Origin: Roseiarcus sp963764955
GTDB taxonomy: Bacteria; Pseudomonadota; Alphaproteobacteria; Rhizobiales; Beijerinckiaceae
Assembly: GCA_963764955.1 (NCBI GenBank)
Contig: CAVXVE010000024.1
Coordinates: 62,001 to 126,000, forward strand
DNA length: 64,000 nucleotides
Direction: 5' to 3'
Below the pieces are notes generated by a model, which did no database searches, was not told the origin of the DNA, and saw only the letters and a list, made by a program, of their open reading frames with translations. This document shows, in pieces, positions 47,398 through 58,151 of this stretch (position 1 is the stretch's first letter; the number at the start of each line of letters is the position of its first letter). A program made the translations under genes and the position numbers.

Positions 47398-48615
47398 CTA
47401 GCCGCGACGGCTTGACACGCCCTCCAGGACGCGCTCGTAAGTCGCGACATATTTGCGAGCTTCGTGCTCCCAGAGGAAGTTCTCAGCCGCCAGCTTCGTC
47501 GCCGCCGTGGCGCAGCGCGTGCGCAAGCACTCGTTCTGCATCAGGCTGAGACAGGCGTCGGCAAGCCCCGCCGGATCAGGTGAGGCCGCATAGACCCCCG
47601 CGTCGCCAAGCAGCCGCTTCGTCTCCTTGAGGGGATAGCACGCGGTCGGAATTCCGAGCGCGCAATATTCGAACACCTTGTTCATGCTCATAAGGTCATT
47701 GGCTTCGTTCAGCGGATCGGGAATGACGCCGATGTCAAACGCGCTGATATAGGCGAGCAGCGCCTTGCCGCTGAGATAGCCGGGAAATGAGAGAAAATCG
47801 TCAAGCTCGAGCGAGCGCGCAAGGGCGCGGACCAATTCGAGCGCCGGGCCGGAGCCGACGACGACGGCGCGAAAGTCACGAAACTTCCTGACCTTGACGA
47901 GATGGTCGACCGCACGCACGAGATGCTCGACGCCGTCCTGCTCGTTGATGATTCCAAGATAGCCGATCACGAACTTGCGCCCGCCGTGCAGACCCGGCTC
48001 AGGCTCGACGCGATGGAGCCGCTTGCGATCCGGCACTCCATAGACGACCTCGACCAGCGAAGGCGCCTTGCCGCCGCGACTGACAGCGATGTCCTTGAAG
48101 GTCGCGTTGGCGGTGATGACGTGGTCCGCCATGGCGTAACTCAACCGCTCGAAAAACAGGAGCGACCGATAGAGGAGCCCCTTGTTGCCGAATTTGACGA
48201 TGAACAGTTCGGGCGAGACATCGTGCTGATCGAAAATGAACCGCTTGCCCATCAGCTTGAACGGGATGACGGGCAGAAAGATGAGGTCGGGCGGATTGCA
48301 GGCCTGGATGATCGAAAATCCCCGTTCCCGGTGAACCTTGATCAGAAGCCGCATTTGATGAAACATCGCGGCTGAATATTCGCGGAAGTAGGCGAGCGCG
48401 CCCTGTCCCTCGGGCGGCAGCGGGTGCCGGTAGATCGCGATGTCGTCGATGACCTCGAATCGCTTGGGAAAGTCGGGGTTGGCCGGGCAGATCACCGACA
48501 CCGTCCAGCCGGCGCGGCTCAGCGCCTGAGCCTCCTGCCAAACGCGTCGATCGAAAGGAACGGGCAAATTCTCGACGATGATGACGCAAGAGCGGTCTTG
48601 GCGCGGCGGCGGCAT
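47398..48615 (-). CDS. Glycosyltransferase family 4 (WbuB-like)
   Basis: About 405 residues, GT-B fold. N-terminal SCVIIVENLPVPFDRRVWQE and HQHD-type element FIFDQHDVSPELF; the C-terminal donor-sugar site has YLGIINEQDGVEHLVRAV and VFEYCALGIPTACYPLKET with the conserved Glu. It should add a sugar to a surface polysaccharide intermediate at the inner membrane. The start is either the ATG at 48615 (MPPPRQDRSC) or further up to 48717. The next gene upstream on this strand is UDP-glucose dehydrogenase, giving a probable exopolysaccharide unit. Confidence 0.88.
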   Translation of the reverse strand: MPPPRQDRSCVIIVENLPVPFDRRVWQEAQALSRAGWTVSVICPANPDFPKRFEVIDDIAIYRHPLPPEGQGALAYFREYSAAMFHQMRLLIKVHRERGFSIIQACNPPDLIFLPVIPFKLMGKRFIFDQHDVSPELFIVKFGNKGLLYRSLLFFERLSYAMADHVITANATFKDIAVSRGGKAPSLVEVVYGVPDRKRLHRVEPEPGLHGGRKFVIGYLGIINEQDGVEHLVRAVDHLVKVRKFRDFRAVVVGSGPALELVRALARSLELDDFLSFPGYLSGKALLAYISAFDIGVIPDPLNEANDLMSMNKVFEYCALGIPTACYPLKETKRLLGDAGVYAASPDPAGLADACLSLMQNECLRTRCATAATKLAAENFLWEHEARKYVATYERVLEGVSSRRG

Positions 48616-48720
48616 GGACGACTTTCGATTATCGGGATTTGCGGCTTCGGTCGCCAACGGCTCACGCCGTCGCGTCGCGCGCCAGGATTGCGCCGTGCGC
48701 AGTAAGGAAGTGATCACGCG

Positions 48721-50040
48721 TCAGCCTTCCCCGCCGAATCCCCGGCCGACGCAGACATACCGAAATCCGAGCGCCTTCATCGCTTTGATCGGATAGATGT
48801 TGCGCAAGTCGACGATGATCGGCGTATTGAGGCTGGCCTTGACGCGAGCCAGGTCGAGGGCGCGGAACTCATCCCACTCGGTGACGATGACCGCCGCGTC
48901 GGCGCCTTTCAGGCAGGCGTATGCGCTGTCCGCAAACTCGACGCCGGGAAGCAGCGGCTTCGCGGTCCGCACGCCCTCCGGATCATAGGCGACGACGCGC
49001 GCGCCGGCGCCTTGCAGTTCAGGCACAATGACGAGGCTCGGCGCGTCGCGCATGTCGTCGGTTCTGGGCTTGTAAGTAAGGCCGAGCACCGCGATCCGTT
49101 TGCCGGCGACCGAGCCGCCGCATGCGCGAACGATCTTTTGCGCCATCGCCGTCTTGCGCTTGTCGTTGACGTCGACCAGGGTCTCGACCAGGCGGATCGG
49201 CGCTTTGGCTTCCGCCGCGAGCTTGGTCAGCGCGAGCGTGTCCTTCGGGAAGCATGAACCGCCGAAGCCTGGGCCGGGATTGAGAAACTTGCGGCCGATG
49301 CGGTCGTCAAGCCCAATGCCGTCCGAGACATCGAGAACGTCGGCGCCGACGCGCTCGCACAGGTCGGCGATTTCGTTGATGAAGGTCACCTTCATCGCCA
49401 GGAACACGTTGGCGGCATATTTGATCATCTCTGAGCTGCGGCGCGTCGTATAGACGATTCGCCCACCATTGCGCTCGATGGGCCGATAGATCTCGGCCAT
49501 GACCTCACGCGCGCGGTCGTCCTCGGCCCCGATGACCACCCGGTCGGGCCGCTTGAAGTCCTCGATCGCGGCGCCTTCGCGAAGGAACTCGGGATTGGAG
49601 ACGACGGCGAACGAACCTTTTGGCACGCGCTCGGCGATGATGCGTTCGACCTCGTCGCCCGCGCCGACGGGGACGGTCGATTTCACCACGACAACGGTAA
49701 AGTCTTGAATAATCTCGGCGATATCGCGAGCCGCGTGGTGAACGAAGCGCATGTCGGCCGACCCGACCTCCGCCATCGAAGGCGTGCCGACAGCGATGAA
49801 GACCGCCTGGGCGCCTTGGCCGGCCGCCTTCAGGTCGGTCGTGAACGAGAGGCGGCCCGCAGCCTGGTTGGCGAGCGCCAGCTCGCTTAGGCCCGGCTCA
49901 TAGATCGGAACGCGACCCTCGCGCAGGCTGGCGACCTTGCTTTCGTCAACCTCGACGCAAACGACCTCATGGCCGAAATCGGCCAGACAGGCTCCCGAAA
50001 CGAGCCCGACATAGCCGGCGCCGATCATCACAATGCGCAT
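48721..50040 (-). CDS. ugd: UDP-glucose 6-dehydrogenase
   Basis: Oxidises UDP-glucose to UDP-glucuronate with 2 NAD+. 439 residues. The Rossmann start is MRIVMIGAGYVGLVSGACLA, then GTPSMAEVGSADMRFV, KSTVPVGAGDEV, SNPEFLREGAAIEDF, and the catalytic Cys in NPGPGFGGSCFPKDTLAL, then GLTYKPRTDDMRDAPS. The ATG at 50040 is where homology begins. It provides a donor for surface polysaccharide, consistent with the glycosyltransferase next to it. The 278 bases upstream (50041-50318) hold no recognisable gene. Confidence 0.95.
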   Translation of the reverse strand: MRIVMIGAGYVGLVSGACLADFGHEVVCVEVDESKVASLREGRVPIYEPGLSELALANQAAGRLSFTTDLKAAGQGAQAVFIAVGTPSMAEVGSADMRFVHHAARDIAEIIQDFTVVVVKSTVPVGAGDEVERIIAERVPKGSFAVVSNPEFLREGAAIEDFKRPDRVVIGAEDDRAREVMAEIYRPIERNGGRIVYTTRRSSEMIKYAANVFLAMKVTFINEIADLCERVGADVLDVSDGIGLDDRIGRKFLNPGPGFGGSCFPKDTLALTKLAAEAKAPIRLVETLVDVNDKRKTAMAQKIVRACGGSVAGKRIAVLGLTYKPRTDDMRDAPSLVIVPELQGAGARVVAYDPEGVRTAKPLLPGVEFADSAYACLKGADAAVIVTEWDEFRALDLARVKASLNTPIIVDLRNIYPIKAMKALGFRYVCVGRGFGGEG

Positions 50041-50318
50041 CGAGCGGACCCCCGTCCAATCGCCGCCAGGCCTAGCGCTCGCCAAGCACCGGTGGCCGCG
50101 CAACAAACCAACCGATTTCCTCCGGGCGTTTTTGTCAAGCGCGACGCCCGTTCGACCGCCGTAGTCCGCTCGGACAGCGCTCGAACCCGGAGTCCGCCTG
50201 GCGCCGCCGTGCGGCCAAAGGTCTTCGACCGCGACGCGGCAGCGATTGACGCGCCTTATACACGCCGTTAAGCGGGTCCGCCATCATTCTCCTTCGACGG
50301 CCCTTTCAACGGACGGAC

Positions 50319-51284
50319 ATGGCTGTCTACACCGAAGTCTCGGACGATGCGCTGCGCGCCTTCCTGGCGCTTTATGACATCGGCGAGGTCATCTCGTTCA
50401 AGGGCATCGCCGAAGGGGTCGAAAACTCAAACTTCCTCATGCGCGTCCCCGGCGGTCAGTACATCCTCACCCTCTATGAGAAACGGGTGAGAGCGGAGGA
50501 CCTGCCGTTCTTCATCGGGCTTATGGAGCATTTGGCGAGGCGCGGCGTCACCTGTCCTCAACCCGTCCGCAACCGCGCCGGCTCGGCGCTCGGCGAACTC
50601 GCCGGGCGCCCGGCGACGATCGTGACCTTCCTTGACGGACTATGGATTCGCCGTCCCAACGTGCGCCATTGCGGCGAGGTCGGCGCAGCGCTGGCGCGGA
50701 TGCATCTCGCCGGCGCCGATTTTCCGCTGAGGCGCGCCAACGCCCTGTCGCTTCAGGGGTGGCGGCCGCTGTTCGAAGCGGCGGAGGCGCGCGCGGACGA
50801 GGTCGCTCCGCGCCTGCGCGAGGAAATCGCGGCGGAGCTCGGCTTTCTTGAGACCCACTGGCCGAAGAACCTGCCAGGCGGCGTCATCCATGCGGATCTC
50901 TTCAACGACAATGTCTTCTTCCTCGGCGAGGCGCTCTCCGGGCTCATCGACTTCTATTTCGCCTGTAACGACGCCCTCGCATACGATCTGGCGATCTGCC
51001 TCAGCGCCTGGTGTTTCGAACCCGACAACGCGTTCAATGTCTCCAAAGGCCGGGCGATGATCTCCGCTTACGAGCGGCTGAGGCCGCTCGGCGAAGCTGA
51101 GGTCGCAGCGCTGCCGCTCCTTTCGCGGGGCGCGGCGCTGCGGTTCATGCTGACCCGGCTCGTCGACTGGCTCAACGTGCCGCCGGGCGCCAAGGTCGCG
51201 CCGAAGAATCCGCTGGAATATCGCGATAAGTTACGCTTCCACCAGCGCGTGAGGTCGGCTGCCGACTATGGCCTCATGCGGTGA
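50319..51284 (+). CDS. thrB: Homoserine kinase, ThrB2 type
   Basis: Phosphorylates homoserine in threonine synthesis. 321 residues of the APH/choline-kinase fold used by alphaproteobacteria, not the GHMP type. Motifs: FKGIAEGVENSNFLMRVPGG, YILTLYEKRV, the catalytic Brenner loop VIHADLFNDNVFFLG, and GLIDFYFACNDALAYDLAIC. The GTG of rnhA overlaps its stop as GTGA, so translation is coupled. Relatives often have ispH in front; it is absent here. Confidence 0.95.
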   Translation: MAVYTEVSDDALRAFLALYDIGEVISFKGIAEGVENSNFLMRVPGGQYILTLYEKRVRAEDLPFFIGLMEHLARRGVTCPQPVRNRAGSALGELAGRPATIVTFLDGLWIRRPNVRHCGEVGAALARMHLAGADFPLRRANALSLQGWRPLFEAAEARADEVAPRLREEIAAELGFLETHWPKNLPGGVIHADLFNDNVFFLGEALSGLIDFYFACNDALAYDLAICLSAWCFEPDNAFNVSKGRAMISAYERLRPLGEAEVAALPLLSRGAALRFMLTRLVDWLNVPPGAKVAPKNPLEYRDKLRFHQRVRSAADYGLMR

Positions 51285-51739
51285 GCCGACGCGTCTCGAT
51301 CTGGACGGACGGCGCCTGTTCAGGCAACCCCGGCCCCGGTGGCTGGGGCGCCATATTGCGCTACGGGGGGCATGAAAAGGAGCTGAAGGGCGGCGAAGCG
51401 CTAACCACCAACAATCGTATGGAACTGACCGCAGCGATCAAAGCGCTTCAATCCCTGAACCGGCCTTGCGAGGTGGTCCTGCACACGGATTCCCAGTATT
51501 TGCGCGGCGGAGTCACCGGCTGGATCAACATCTGGAAGCGCAACGGCTGGCGCACGGCGGCCAGGAAACCCGTCAAGAACGATGACCTCTGGCGAACCCT
51601 GGATGCGGCCGCCGGACAGCACGCCGTCGAGTGGCGCTGGGTCAAGGGCCACGCGGATGATGAACTCAACGAGCGCGCTGATCAGCTCGCTCGAGAGGGC
51701 ATGGCGGAGTTTAAGAACGGCGTGGAGCACGCGCCGTAA
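51281..51739 (+). CDS. rnhA: Ribonuclease HI
   Basis: Cleaves RNA in RNA:DNA hybrids. 152 residues. The four catalytic acids are visible: Asp in IWTDGACSGNPGPGGWGAIL, Glu in NNRMELTAAIKAL, Asp in LHTDSQYLRGG and Asp in VKGHADDELNERADQLA. The GTG start lies in a 4-base overlap with thrB, a conserved gene pair in the class. Followed by a terminator-like hairpin. Confidence 0.96.
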   Translation: MSRRVSIWTDGACSGNPGPGGWGAILRYGGHEKELKGGEALTTNNRMELTAAIKALQSLNRPCEVVLHTDSQYLRGGVTGWINIWKRNGWRTAARKPVKNDDLWRTLDAAAGQHAVEWRWVKGHADDELNERADQLAREGMAEFKNGVEHAP

Positions 51740-51751
51740 CGCGCCTCAAGC

Positions 51752-52412
51752 TCACGCGCCGACTCGCTCCCCCTGAGCGTCGGCGGAATTTTTTTGTCCG
51801 CCCAGCGACACGGAGAACTCGGTGAAAAGCGCATCGCGCTCGGATGGCGTCGAACGGTACGATGGATAACGGGCCTCGACGCGATCCCTGCCCGCGGCGA
51901 AATCGAGACCCATGCAGACGACCTTCGCACTGACCTGCGGATAGTCGCGCGGGCCTGACCAAGTCTCATGCCCGCATACCCGCCGATAGAATCCCTCATG
52001 CCCGCTCGCGCAGCTCAAGACGATGAAGTCGGCGTTGAAATGCTGCGCAGCCATCCAAGGCGGACGCAGCGCGAAATAGGGGAGTTCAGGAAATTTCGCA
52101 GCCATTTCGGCGCTGGCGGCGAGCCGCGACGGCTCAACGACAACACGGCGACTGCTCAGAAGCGGATGCAGCACCTCGGGAAACACATCGTTCGCCGGCG
52201 AAACGGTCTGAGGGTCGGTGAAGACATGCACCCGGACCGTGCTCGCGAGCTCGCCGTCGATATAAGTGACCGTCGTCAATGCGCTCGGAATTGGATCGTA
52301 ACGCTCGTCATATAACATCGCGTCGACTCGCGGGGTCAGCAGGTTGCGGCGCAGGTAGGCGTCGTATCGAAGCCGATACGCCGCCTCAATCCAAGCGCTC
52401 CCCAAGAGTTCC
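51752..52412 (-). CDS. FeeM-like N-acyl amino acid synthase / GNAT-type acyltransferase
   Basis: About 220-235 residues of the autoinducer-synthase/FeeM acyltransferase type: ELLGSAWIEAAYRLRYDAYL, SALTTVTYIDGELASTVRVH and VVEPSRLAASAEMAAKFPEL (the conserved E-x-x-R-like element), then FIVLSCASGHEGFYRRV. Such enzymes join acyl chains from acyl-ACP to amino acids; a related family accompanies PEP-CTERM systems. No ATG or GTG is found near the domain start; the TTG at 52412 or an upstream non-standard codon must be used. It is head to head with the GGDEF-EAL gene with almost no gap. Confidence 0.75.
51757..51795 (+). terminator. Terminator of thrB-rnhA
   Basis: Stem CGCCGAC (51757-51763) with GTCGGCG (51779-51785), then GAA and seven T. 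It overlaps the 3' codons of the convergent acyl-synthase gene, whose C-terminus is therefore part of the hairpin. Confidence 0.7.
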
Positions 52413-52456
52413 CGGACGAGCTCTATATTGGATTCGTCGACAATCTGCTGGTCGAG

Positions 52457-54670
52457 GTGAGAAGCCTCTTCCTCGCCTGCACGGCGAGCGTCGCCGCCGC
52501 CGTCCTCGCCGCCGTCGCCTCCGGAAGCAGGGCCTTGTGGATTTGCGCAGGCCTGATGCTGCTCCTCTCCTGCGTGCGAATGCATTTCCAGCTCATTCAC
52601 GCGAGGAACCGTCCGAGCCCGAATGTCGCGACGGCCCGCATGCGGGAGAACATATTCATCGCCGGCGCCACGGCCCACATGGCCCTCCTGTCGACTTGGA
52701 CCCTCGTCGCGTTCGCCGTGACGGACGAAGGCTTCGTGCGCTTTCTCGCAGCGACCGTGACGGTGCCCTACACGTTCGGCATGTGGACGCGCAGTTTCGC
52801 GCTCGATCGCGGCATCAACGCGCAAATCGTCGTCGCCTTTGTTCCCCTCAGCGCGGCGCTTCTGGTCGGCGGAGGGTGGTATCCGACGCTCATCTTCATC
52901 TCGCTGCTGCCGCTCTTTCTTTTCATCAAATCATCCTCGACCCGCCTGAAGGGCATTTTCAGGGCGGAGGTCGCGGCCCGGAACCGAAGCGCCATGCTGG
53001 CCGAAAGGCTCGACACTGCGCTCAACAACATGTCGCACGGCCTGTGCATGATCGATCGACAGGGACAGCTGATCCTCGCCAACGAGAAGTTTCACACCAT
53101 CTTCCGTTTGCCCGTCGAGCAAGCGCTTGACGGAATCCACGCGCGCGCCGTGTTTCGCAAACTGGTCAGAACCCGCTCGATAGGCGAGGCGACTCTGGTC
53201 CCTCTGTCAAACGCCGTCTTCGGCAAGAGGAGCAGCAGTTCGGATATCGTCGTGCCGATCGAGATTCCGGACGGCAGAGCGATCGAAATCACTGTCCACA
53301 AGATGAGGGACAATGGCACCGTTCTGGTCATCCAGGACGTCACCGAGCGCCGCGACGCGCAAGCGGAAATCAACCGGATGGCGCGCTTCGACTCCGTCAC
53401 CGAGCTGCCCAATCGCCGCTGTTTCGAGGAAGAGCTCGCTCTGGCCCTGCGTCGCGACGACGCGCCGGGCGACGGGCTCACCGTGATGTTTCTCGACCTC
53501 GACGATTTCAAGCAGGTCAACGACAGCCTCGGCCACCGCACCGGCGACAAGCTTCTGGTCGAGATCGCAACCCGGCTCCGCGCTATCATCGGCCCCAGCG
53601 ATCTCGTCGCGCGCTGGGGCGGGGACGAATTCGTCATCCTTCACCATCACGCGCCCGGCCAACTGGCGACCCACGACCTCGCCAAGCGCATCATCGACGA
53701 AATCAACCGCGCGGTGGTGATCGACGGGAGCGAGGTGATCGTCGGCGCAAGCATCGGCAGCGCCTCGGCGCCGGACGACGGGCTCAGTCCCGACGCCCTG
53801 CTCTCGAAAGCGGATATTGCGCTCTATGCGGCGAAGGCGGACGGGCGGCGGGTGTGGAGGGCGTTCGAGCAGGAGATGGACGCCAAGATCCAGATTCGCC
53901 GGCTGATCGAGCTCGAACTGCGCGCTGCGGTCGCCACGGACGGAATCGAGGTCTATTTCCAGCCGATCATCTCCGTCGCGACGAGGCGGATCGTCGGCTT
54001 CGAGGCGCTGGCGCGCTGGCGCAGCGCCCTGCTCGGCCCGGTGTCGCCGGCCGAATTCATCCCGATCGTCGAGGAGATCGGGCTCATGGAGGAGATGGGG
54101 GCGGCGGTGCTGAGGCGGGCCTGCAAGGCGTGCGCGGGATGGCCGGACGAGGTCAGCGTTTCGGTCAATCTGTCGTCGACGCAGTTCCGCAGCGGCCATC
54201 TCGAAAAGACAATCCTTGGCGCCTTGGCGGCCGCCAATCTTCCGCCGGAGCGGCTCGACCTGGAAATCACCGAATCGATCCTGCTCGAGGATCGGGGCGA
54301 CACGCGCCGAACGCTCCAGGACTTGCGCGCCCATGGGCTGCGCGTTTCGCTCGACGACTTCGGCACCGGATATTCGAGCCTGAGCTACCTTTTGAGCTTC
54401 CCCCTCGACCGGATCAAGATCGACCGCTCCTTCACCATGGGGCTTGGCATTCAGGAACGCGCCTCGGTGCTGGTCGAAGGCGTCTCCGCCATGAGCCGCA
54501 AGCTCGGCATGACCGTCCTCATCGAAGGGGTCGAGACGGCGAAGCAGCTCCGGATGATCGAGACCTTGGGCACGATCACCGAGGCGCAGGGCTATCTCTT
54601 CAGCCGGCCGGTCCCGGAAAAGGACGTGGACGCCCTTCTCAGGCGCGACTTCCGGGTTCAGGCGGCTTAG
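52457..54670 (+). CDS. GGDEF-EAL cyclic-di-GMP protein with membrane and PAS domains
   Basis: 737 residues. It has N-terminal membrane segments (ACTASVAAAVLAAVASG to FIKSSSTRLK, about residues 8-160), a PAS-like domain (ALNNMSHGLCMIDRQGQLIL), a GGDEF domain with RWGGDEFVILHH, which looks catalytically intact, and an EAL domain with GFEALARWRS, NLSSTQFRSG and SLDDFGTGYSSLSYL. EAL (E in FEALARW), DDFGTGYSS and the metal ligands appear conserved, so it may both make and break cyclic-di-GMP. The GTG at 52457 is the likely start; the frame is open further upstream into the divergent gene without an ATG. Confidence 0.9.
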   Translation: MRSLFLACTASVAAAVLAAVASGSRALWICAGLMLLLSCVRMHFQLIHARNRPSPNVATARMRENIFIAGATAHMALLSTWTLVAFAVTDEGFVRFLAATVTVPYTFGMWTRSFALDRGINAQIVVAFVPLSAALLVGGGWYPTLIFISLLPLFLFIKSSSTRLKGIFRAEVAARNRSAMLAERLDTALNNMSHGLCMIDRQGQLILANEKFHTIFRLPVEQALDGIHARAVFRKLVRTRSIGEATLVPLSNAVFGKRSSSSDIVVPIEIPDGRAIEITVHKMRDNGTVLVIQDVTERRDAQAEINRMARFDSVTELPNRRCFEEELALALRRDDAPGDGLTVMFLDLDDFKQVNDSLGHRTGDKLLVEIATRLRAIIGPSDLVARWGGDEFVILHHHAPGQLATHDLAKRIIDEINRAVVIDGSEVIVGASIGSASAPDDGLSPDALLSKADIALYAAKADGRRVWRAFEQEMDAKIQIRRLIELELRAAVATDGIEVYFQPIISVATRRIVGFEALARWRSALLGPVSPAEFIPIVEEIGLMEEMGAAVLRRACKACAGWPDEVSVSVNLSSTQFRSGHLEKTILGALAAANLPPERLDLEITESILLEDRGDTRRTLQDLRAHGLRVSLDDFGTGYSSLSYLLSFPLDRIKIDRSFTMGLGIQERASVLVEGVSAMSRKLGMTVLIEGVETAKQLRMIETLGTITEAQGYLFSRPVPEKDVDALLRRDFRVQAA

Positions 54671-54693
54671 GCGCTTTGCCATTGGATCGGGCC

Positions 54694-54856
54694 AGTTTGG
54701 ATTGTCTTGGCCCCTGGCGGTTTCGGCTCGAAAACCCCCGTTTTGAGGTGTTGGATTTCCTTGGATTTCCTTGGATTCTCTCGTCCGAAACGAGACTTAT
54801 CAATAGGTTACGCGGGTTTTTCGCGGAAATTTTTTCGCCGCTCTTTCCCCTGGCGT
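54694..54856 (+). repeat. Dispersed repeat, copy B
   Basis: The second copy of the element seen at 30078-30240, here on the plus strand and also 163 bp. It starts 24 bases after the GGDEF-EAL stop, in the same direction as that gene. Read through, it encodes LDFLGFPWILSSETRLIN, against LDFLGIPWILSSESRLIN in copy A. Similarity fades but persists to about 54965. The remaining bases up to 55219 hold no gene. Confidence 0.85.
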
Positions 54857-55219
54857 TGGAGCGGGCGGGACGGGATTCTGCTCTCGGGGCGCGCGGAAGC
54901 GCAGAACTGCTCATAGGCCAAGCTTAGCGCTATTTCTGATTTTCTGCAAGATACCGTTGTCATCCGTTCTGTTTGACCTGCCTAGTCCGACAGCCAGGCG
55001 CCCTGGCCGGCTGCCTAGCTTATTTTCGCCGCGCGCCTGCAATCACTGCGCAGGAAGCGCTTCGCGCGCCTATAGTCGTCATTGACGTACGCATTTCTGT
55101 TATATTGAATTCCGTGCTTGGGTCTCGCCGAAGCAAAGGAGCTCGGGAGTCCGCTCCGGCGCTGATCGGGATCTCGAGAAAGGCGGCAGTGACGCGCGGA
55201 ACGGAAGCGTTAACCGCCC

Positions 55220-55877
55220 CTACCCGCCCTTGAGCGCCGCGACCAGAGCCTGCGCGTCAGCCGAATCCCATTTCGCGCCGCCTTCTACGGCGCCGAGTTC
55301 GCAGCCCGTCCTTGTCGATGACCAGGGTCACCGGCAGGCCGAGCGCCTTGCCGTCCCTGCGCAGGGTCTCGAAGGCGTCGCCGCTCGGATCGGCGTAGCG
55401 GGTCAGGGACTTGACGCCGATGCTGTCGAGGAAAGCCGCCCGCCGTTCGAGCTTCGCTGTGTCGACATTGACCGCCACCACCTGGAATCCCGGCCCCCCC
55501 TTGGCAGCCTGAAGACGATCCAGCGACGGCATCTCCTGCCGGCAGGGAACGCACCAGGTCGCCCACAGGTTGAGCAGCACCGCGCGGCCCTTGAAGTCGG
55601 CGAGCGTGACCTTGGCGCCATCCGGACGCTCGAAGGCGAAGGACTCGGGCCGGCGGGGTTCGCGGGCCACGGCCAGCGCCGCGAGTTCGCCCTTGGCCAG
55701 AGGCGCGAGCGTCGCCGCGAGCCTGGCCGAATCCGCGGGACAATCGCTCGCGGCCTTGCTTGCCGGCGCAAGCGTCCCGTATAGGACGGCGCCAGCCACG
55801 ACCACCGCTGCAAACGCGCCCAAAACAGGCCAGAGAACACGTCGCCGGCGGGGCAGCGGGGTATCGATCTTCGTCAT
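55220..55877 (-). CDS. tlpA: TlpA-like thiol:disulfide interchange protein, frameshifted
   Basis: Membrane-anchored periplasmic thioredoxin, likely reducing cytochrome or oxidase partners. About 218 residues when joined. The anchor is RVLWPVLGAFAAVVVAGAVL. The redox-active motif is NLWATWCVPCRQEMPSLDRL and the cis-Pro region GLPVTLVIDKDG. An extra base near 55304 shifts the frame; the other reads CELGAVEGGAKWDSADAQAL and stops at 55220. It is divergent from argH, 24 bases apart, a common alphaproteobacterial pair. Confidence 0.9.
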
Positions 55878-55901
55878 GTCCATTTCATCCGGGACAACGC
55901 C

Positions 55902-57288
<1,387 letters not shown>

Positions 57289-57337
57289 GGCCTCCCGAAC
57301 ACAGGACGCGTCCGGCGGGGCATAGCATCCCTCGACG

Positions 57338-58001
57338 TTAGAACGACAGCGGATGCGTCACGAAGTCGAGCAGGAGCTTCTGGAGTTCGACGATCTCTAT
57401 CCGGACCCCGCCCCGCGTCTTCCACCATCGATCGGGGTCAAAATTCGAATAGCGCGCGGCTCGCACTGTGACCTGCGTCGGATGGCCTTTCATGTCCCGG
57501 TCGAGCACGCGCCGCAATCGCCGCGAATGATCCTTGGTGGCCACCACCACAATGGATCGGAAATGATGCTCATCGCACCATTGAGGAAGCGTCTGGCCTT
57601 CGCTTTCGGTTCCGGAGACTTCTGGAGATTTCCACGACATCCGTGAGGCCGAGCGTTCTCAGCTGGCGAATTTGCCGCGCCGCCATGTCCTCATAGGGGA
57701 GCCCCCGACGGATGAACTCGTTGTCTTCCCCGCTCGGCGGGTCGGCAAACACCGCCACCTGCTTTGCGACGCCGCTGTGCACGAGGTCCGCCGCTTCGAG
57801 CGCCCCAGCGCCGCCGGAACCGATCGACAGAACGATGACATCGGCGGGACCGACGGGTTGGTCGACCACAAGCGCCCATCCCGCGGCTCGCAAAACCGTT
57901 TCCCGAAGCGGGCGAACGGCGACGATTGCAAACGCGACCAATGCGAGCGCCGCCAGGACGAGGACCCACCCCGGCCATCCGAAGATCCTTCTCCGCTTCA
58001 T
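57338..58001 (-). CDS. YdcF/ElyC-like DUF218 protein, frameshifted
   Basis: About 220 residues when joined. It has one N-terminal transmembrane segment (GWVLVLAALALVAFAIVAV), then the DUF218 core: ADVIVLSIGSGGAGALEAAD, then RGLPYEDMAARQI, a frame change near 57630, and SEGQTLPQWCDEHHFRSIVV followed by VATKDHSRRLRRVL. Members act in envelope polysaccharide handling (SanA/ElyC); the exact role is unknown. It converges with argH, and the zur gene lies 150 bases further on, reading in the same direction. Confidence 0.75.
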
Positions 58002-58151
58002 GGATTACGGCGCGCAAGCGTGACGCCGCGCGTGGCGGCCCGAAGGCGTCGCGCAGGAAACGGCGCGCCGCCCCCCATGGAGTCGGTTCCGAATAAGGCT
58101 GCCGACATGACGCCCCTCGCGCGGCCCGGCTTGCTTGCGGCCGCAGATCCG

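Noticed and set aside
51752..52825. Longer version of the acyl synthase starting at 52825
   Set aside because: The extra N-terminal part is antisense to the membrane region of the GGDEF-EAL protein and has no acyltransferase features.
53854..54927. Long second frame inside the GGDEF-EAL gene running on to 54927
   Set aside because: It is an out-of-frame shadow; only its last part is meaningful because it crosses the dispersed repeat.
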